From contig NC_067304.1 in NCBI RefSeq assembly GCF_020740795.1, positions 6,128,056 through 6,192,055 on the forward strand: a DNA stretch of 64,000 bases, given 5' to 3'. Each line of letters starts with the position of its first letter. Position 1 is the stretch's first letter. Positions 61,216 to 64,000 of the stretch are shown piece by piece. Origin of the DNA: Apus apus (taxonomy: Eukaryota > Chordata > Aves > Apodiformes > Apodidae). A program made the position numbers and the translations under genes. Below the pieces are notes generated by a model, which was given only the letters and a program-made list of their open reading frames with translations, was not told the DNA's origin and made no database searches.

Positions 61216-64000
61216 ATCCCCGTGGCTGCCCAGGCAGGGGCAGCGCAGGGTGGGGACGGTCCCAGCCACGCGTGGCTCCATGAGCCAACTTGGCAGCGTC
61301 TGTCTCTCCATTACCAGCTGATGCAATGGGACTGGCTGACAATGGGCTCAGCAGCTGCCAGAATCCAACATGAGGGCTGCAGATGTCCCTGGGACCAGCA
61401 AACCCTGCTGGAAGAGCCGTGCGGTACGAAAGGTTACCCACAATTTGCTTCAGATGCTGCTCGCGCTGTTCGACAGCCATCACTGGAGGAGGGGCCTCCT
61501 TCAGAGATAAAAGCATAAATCCAGCTCTGTATCCAGCCTGTTATTATCTTCTCTGGTTCAAATTAAGTGGCTGGGGTCATTTTTTACATGTTGCAATTTG
61601 TCTTTTACCTGAGGGCATTGTGGAAAGGAAAGAAAAAAAGGTGAATCTAGCACGAAAGCAGGGAAGGAGCAGAGTCTTTAGTAGACAAGCAGCTACACCA
61701 ACATCAGGCTCTCTCTAAAACACCCAAATAGAGATTAAATGTAGACACAGCTAATTTCTTGCCAGCAGGGCTGGTGATAAATCAGCCCCTGTGGCTGTGT
61801 GGGCAGGAGGCAATCACAGCCCTGATCCCAGGGATGCTGAAGGACAGGAGAGACTCCAGCTCCAACCAGTGCCTCCAGCCTCACATCAGATCCCAGTTTG
61901 CTTCCCAAGGCCACAGAGTGAGGCTGATGGAAGCAGCCGGCACGGGGACCAGACAGGCAGAGGATGATGCCAGTGCCACCACCAAAAGCCACCGAGTGAT
62001 TGTTGTCCCAGGCAGCCCAGCGTGTGGATCGGGACACAATGGCTCCTCACAGCAGCTGCTCCACATTCCTGCCCGCAGGGGCCGCAGCTGGGGATGCCCA
62101 GGGGATGCCACGGGGAGAAGAAGTGGAAACTTGCCCTAAATTCTCCATCCTAAAAAAGAAAACCAACCCACTTCTGCAGTAGAAGTGTAGCCCAAATGTG
62201 AGTCTGGCGCAGACACAAGCAGCTCCATCCCAAAGAAGTCGCTTTTCAATGAGAAATATTATGTCCTCTTTGTAGAAAGCAGATGCATGTTGTGCTTCCA
62301 CTGAATGAAAATAATAAACTTTTAGAAAGGAGCAAAACAAAACACAACCCACAAAACAACGATTTTATGAAAACCTGCTAAACCTGCCCTGCTTTCAGCA
62401 TCCACAGAAAACTCAGTCTCAACCCCCAGCATCAGCCCTGGCTAAGCACAAGCCACACGCCTGCTTTGGGTCAGTCTCTTTTTTTCCAGCACTCAGATTA
62501 TTTTTTCTCCTGGGGATGGGGCTGGGAAGGACTCAGACTTCAGCACAACACAAATCCAGCCCTTTCAGTAAAGTGTAATAAACTTCTGCCCCTGACACAT
62601 AGGAAAATGTTTTAAGGCAAGACTTTATAGAGAGCATCAATCACTCCAGAGGTGATGGAATTGCTGCAGAATTATAAGCAAGTCTGAAGTGTCTACAGAG
62701 GACTCTAAACACTGTCTTCTATTTATTCTCTGTGTCCTTTGTAAATGTAAACTTCAGTGGAGTCCAGAGGCCCTTCCGTCTCCATGGCTTGTCAATCCAG
62801 CACCTTTCACCACCACTAAAATCACAATTAAAAAAAAGGGGGATTACAAAAACAAACACAGAGCTCGCGCTCGCGAGTGATGGCTGCGGACTGTTGTGCT
62901 GCCTCCCCTGGCAGCAGCAGCAGGATCCTGCCCCATCCCTGCCTCTTCCCACTATCGGCATGTGAGGGGAGACCCCCCCAGGGTCAGACCCTGGCCCCCC
63001 TGCCCAGTGACCGTCCCCCACGACGAGGGAGCAGTGGGGAGAGGCTGGAGGAGGGCGCGTGTCCCAGCCACAGCACCCACCCTGGGTGCCCACCTGTGAT
63101 CCCATCCCATGGAACAGGGAGAGAGAAACCTGGACTAAATCCTGGAGAAAACAGGGATGGAGACCTGCCTGGACACATGTGCAGCCATTCGTGCACTCAC
63201 GGTTTTTATCTCCTACAGACATTAGACCGGCAGTGAGGAGCAGCTAACGGTGCAACACTGAATAAACACAGATCATGGCGCTGAAAGGCTCCGAGAAGAT
63301 CAAGCAGAGGACAGTGCACTGACAGCAGGATGGAGCTGGGTGTGGGAGAGCCATCCCAGCTGGAATGCTGCTCAGAGGACGCAGCACAAAAGTGGGAAAT
63401 GACTTTTGCTTCCACAGACAGAAAAAAAAAAAAAAATTTATATATATATACACATATATAAAAGCTCTTTAAATTTTGCAAGAAATCCACACTAAAAACT
63501 TCTCTTTGCCAAAACAGCTGGAAAAAAAAAATAATATTTTAAACTGTCCCACAGCTGCTCCAGGAAGGAAAAAATAGAAAAGGCCTGTTTTGAAAACTAC
63601 CTTGCACAAAAAACTTGATCCATCCCTGGATCATCCTCATCCCAGCTGGGGAACAAAGCCAGCACGTGCCACACGGGGCCTGGCGTGGGACACGCTGCAA
63701 TATTTTGTCCCTTCCTTTGAAGGGATCCTACGCACATGGAAATAAAACACTGGGACCCTTTTGATTATTTGCAATAGCAGATACTGTGGCAGATACAAGC
63801 AGCTCCTTCACACACGACTGTGCACATCACTGATCATCTTTAATACTGAGCAGAGCTGATGTTACACAGAGGAAAACTGCTGTGGCTGAGAGCACAGGTC
63901 ACAGCACAACCCACCTTACCTGTAGCTGAGGGATAGTCCCAGTTCCCTCTCATTCTGTCACCTTGCTGGGCAGGAACTCACATTTTCAGCTGGGATGTCA

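Larger units (their letters stand above)
51190..64000. other. Intergenic DNA downstream of CTTNBP2NL, no gene supported
   Basis: It contains the motif block at 54470-54720, the TG, CAAA and ATT microsatellites, two long A-runs and the 30-bp tandem repeat. I looked for WNT2B-type exons (cysteine-rich WNT motifs such as CKCHG) because WNT2B follows in known synteny, and found none. A 298-codon minus-strand frame (52280-53176) is anonymous. Confidence 0.65.

Noticed and set aside
63915..64000. Consensus donor (CAG|GTAAGG) on the minus strand near the window end
   Set aside because: The sequence upstream of it on that strand has stops in all three frames within 80 bp and the window ends there. 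No coding exon can be supported.
1..64000. CRISPR arrays, operons, phage or bacterial defence genes
   Set aside because: The window has spliced genes, CpG islands and CR1 LINEs, so it is vertebrate nuclear DNA. No regularly spaced direct repeats with unique spacers were seen.
1..64000. tRNA, rRNA or recognisable microRNA genes
   Set aside because: No A-box/B-box pair with cloverleaf context and no rRNA sequence was noticed by eye. tRNAscan-SE and Rfam/Infernal would be decisive, and hairpin microRNAs cannot be excluded by reading alone.

Overview
The window is vertebrate nuclear DNA, most likely from a bird. The evidence is two truncated CR1 LINE 3' ends with avian-style termini, otherwise low repeat content, GC-rich stretches, and one compact multi-exon gene that reads end to end as CTTNBP2NL (CTTNBP2 N-terminal-like). 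Non-avian reptiles also carry CR1, so 'bird' is an inference. I cannot place the species; a songbird or other modern bird would fit.

Layout. 1-28140: intergenic or upstream DNA with no supportable coding exon. It holds CpG-rich patches (about 5545-5835, 11740-12060, 26885-27250), a pure CTG microsatellite, a pure 17-unit GGAT microsatellite, short GC-rich minisatellites, and several AT-rich blocks dense in homeodomain, POU or SOX-like motifs that resemble distal regulatory elements. 28141-29210: a strong CpG island with four CCAAT boxes, GC boxes and an ETS/CRE composite site. It is the evident CTTNBP2NL promoter, with a non-coding first exon ending at a consensus donor (28555). 33194-46607: four coding exons (33194-33292, 42476-42706, 44284-44391, 45135-46607) that splice in frame to a 636-residue protein. 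46608 to about 49211: a 2.6-kb 3'UTR with an early AU-rich element and a terminal AATAAA. 49212-64000: intergenic DNA with a second GC/CpG-rich zone containing one exon-like segment, a second CR1 fragment and simple repeats.

How it fits together. One complete protein-coding gene lies on the + strand. Its product is a coiled-coil, proline- and serine-rich cytoskeletal adaptor of the cortactin/STRIPAK network. In mammals, from general knowledge, KCND3 lies on one side and WNT2B on the other. I found no coding exon of either here, so the flanks are read as inter-gene regulatory territory. No CRISPR array, operon, tRNA, rRNA or intact mobile element was seen. I did not find an undescribed biological system. 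The most worthwhile leads are the uORF/tandem-acceptor arrangement at the CTTNBP2NL start, two exon-like segments, and the clustered-motif blocks.
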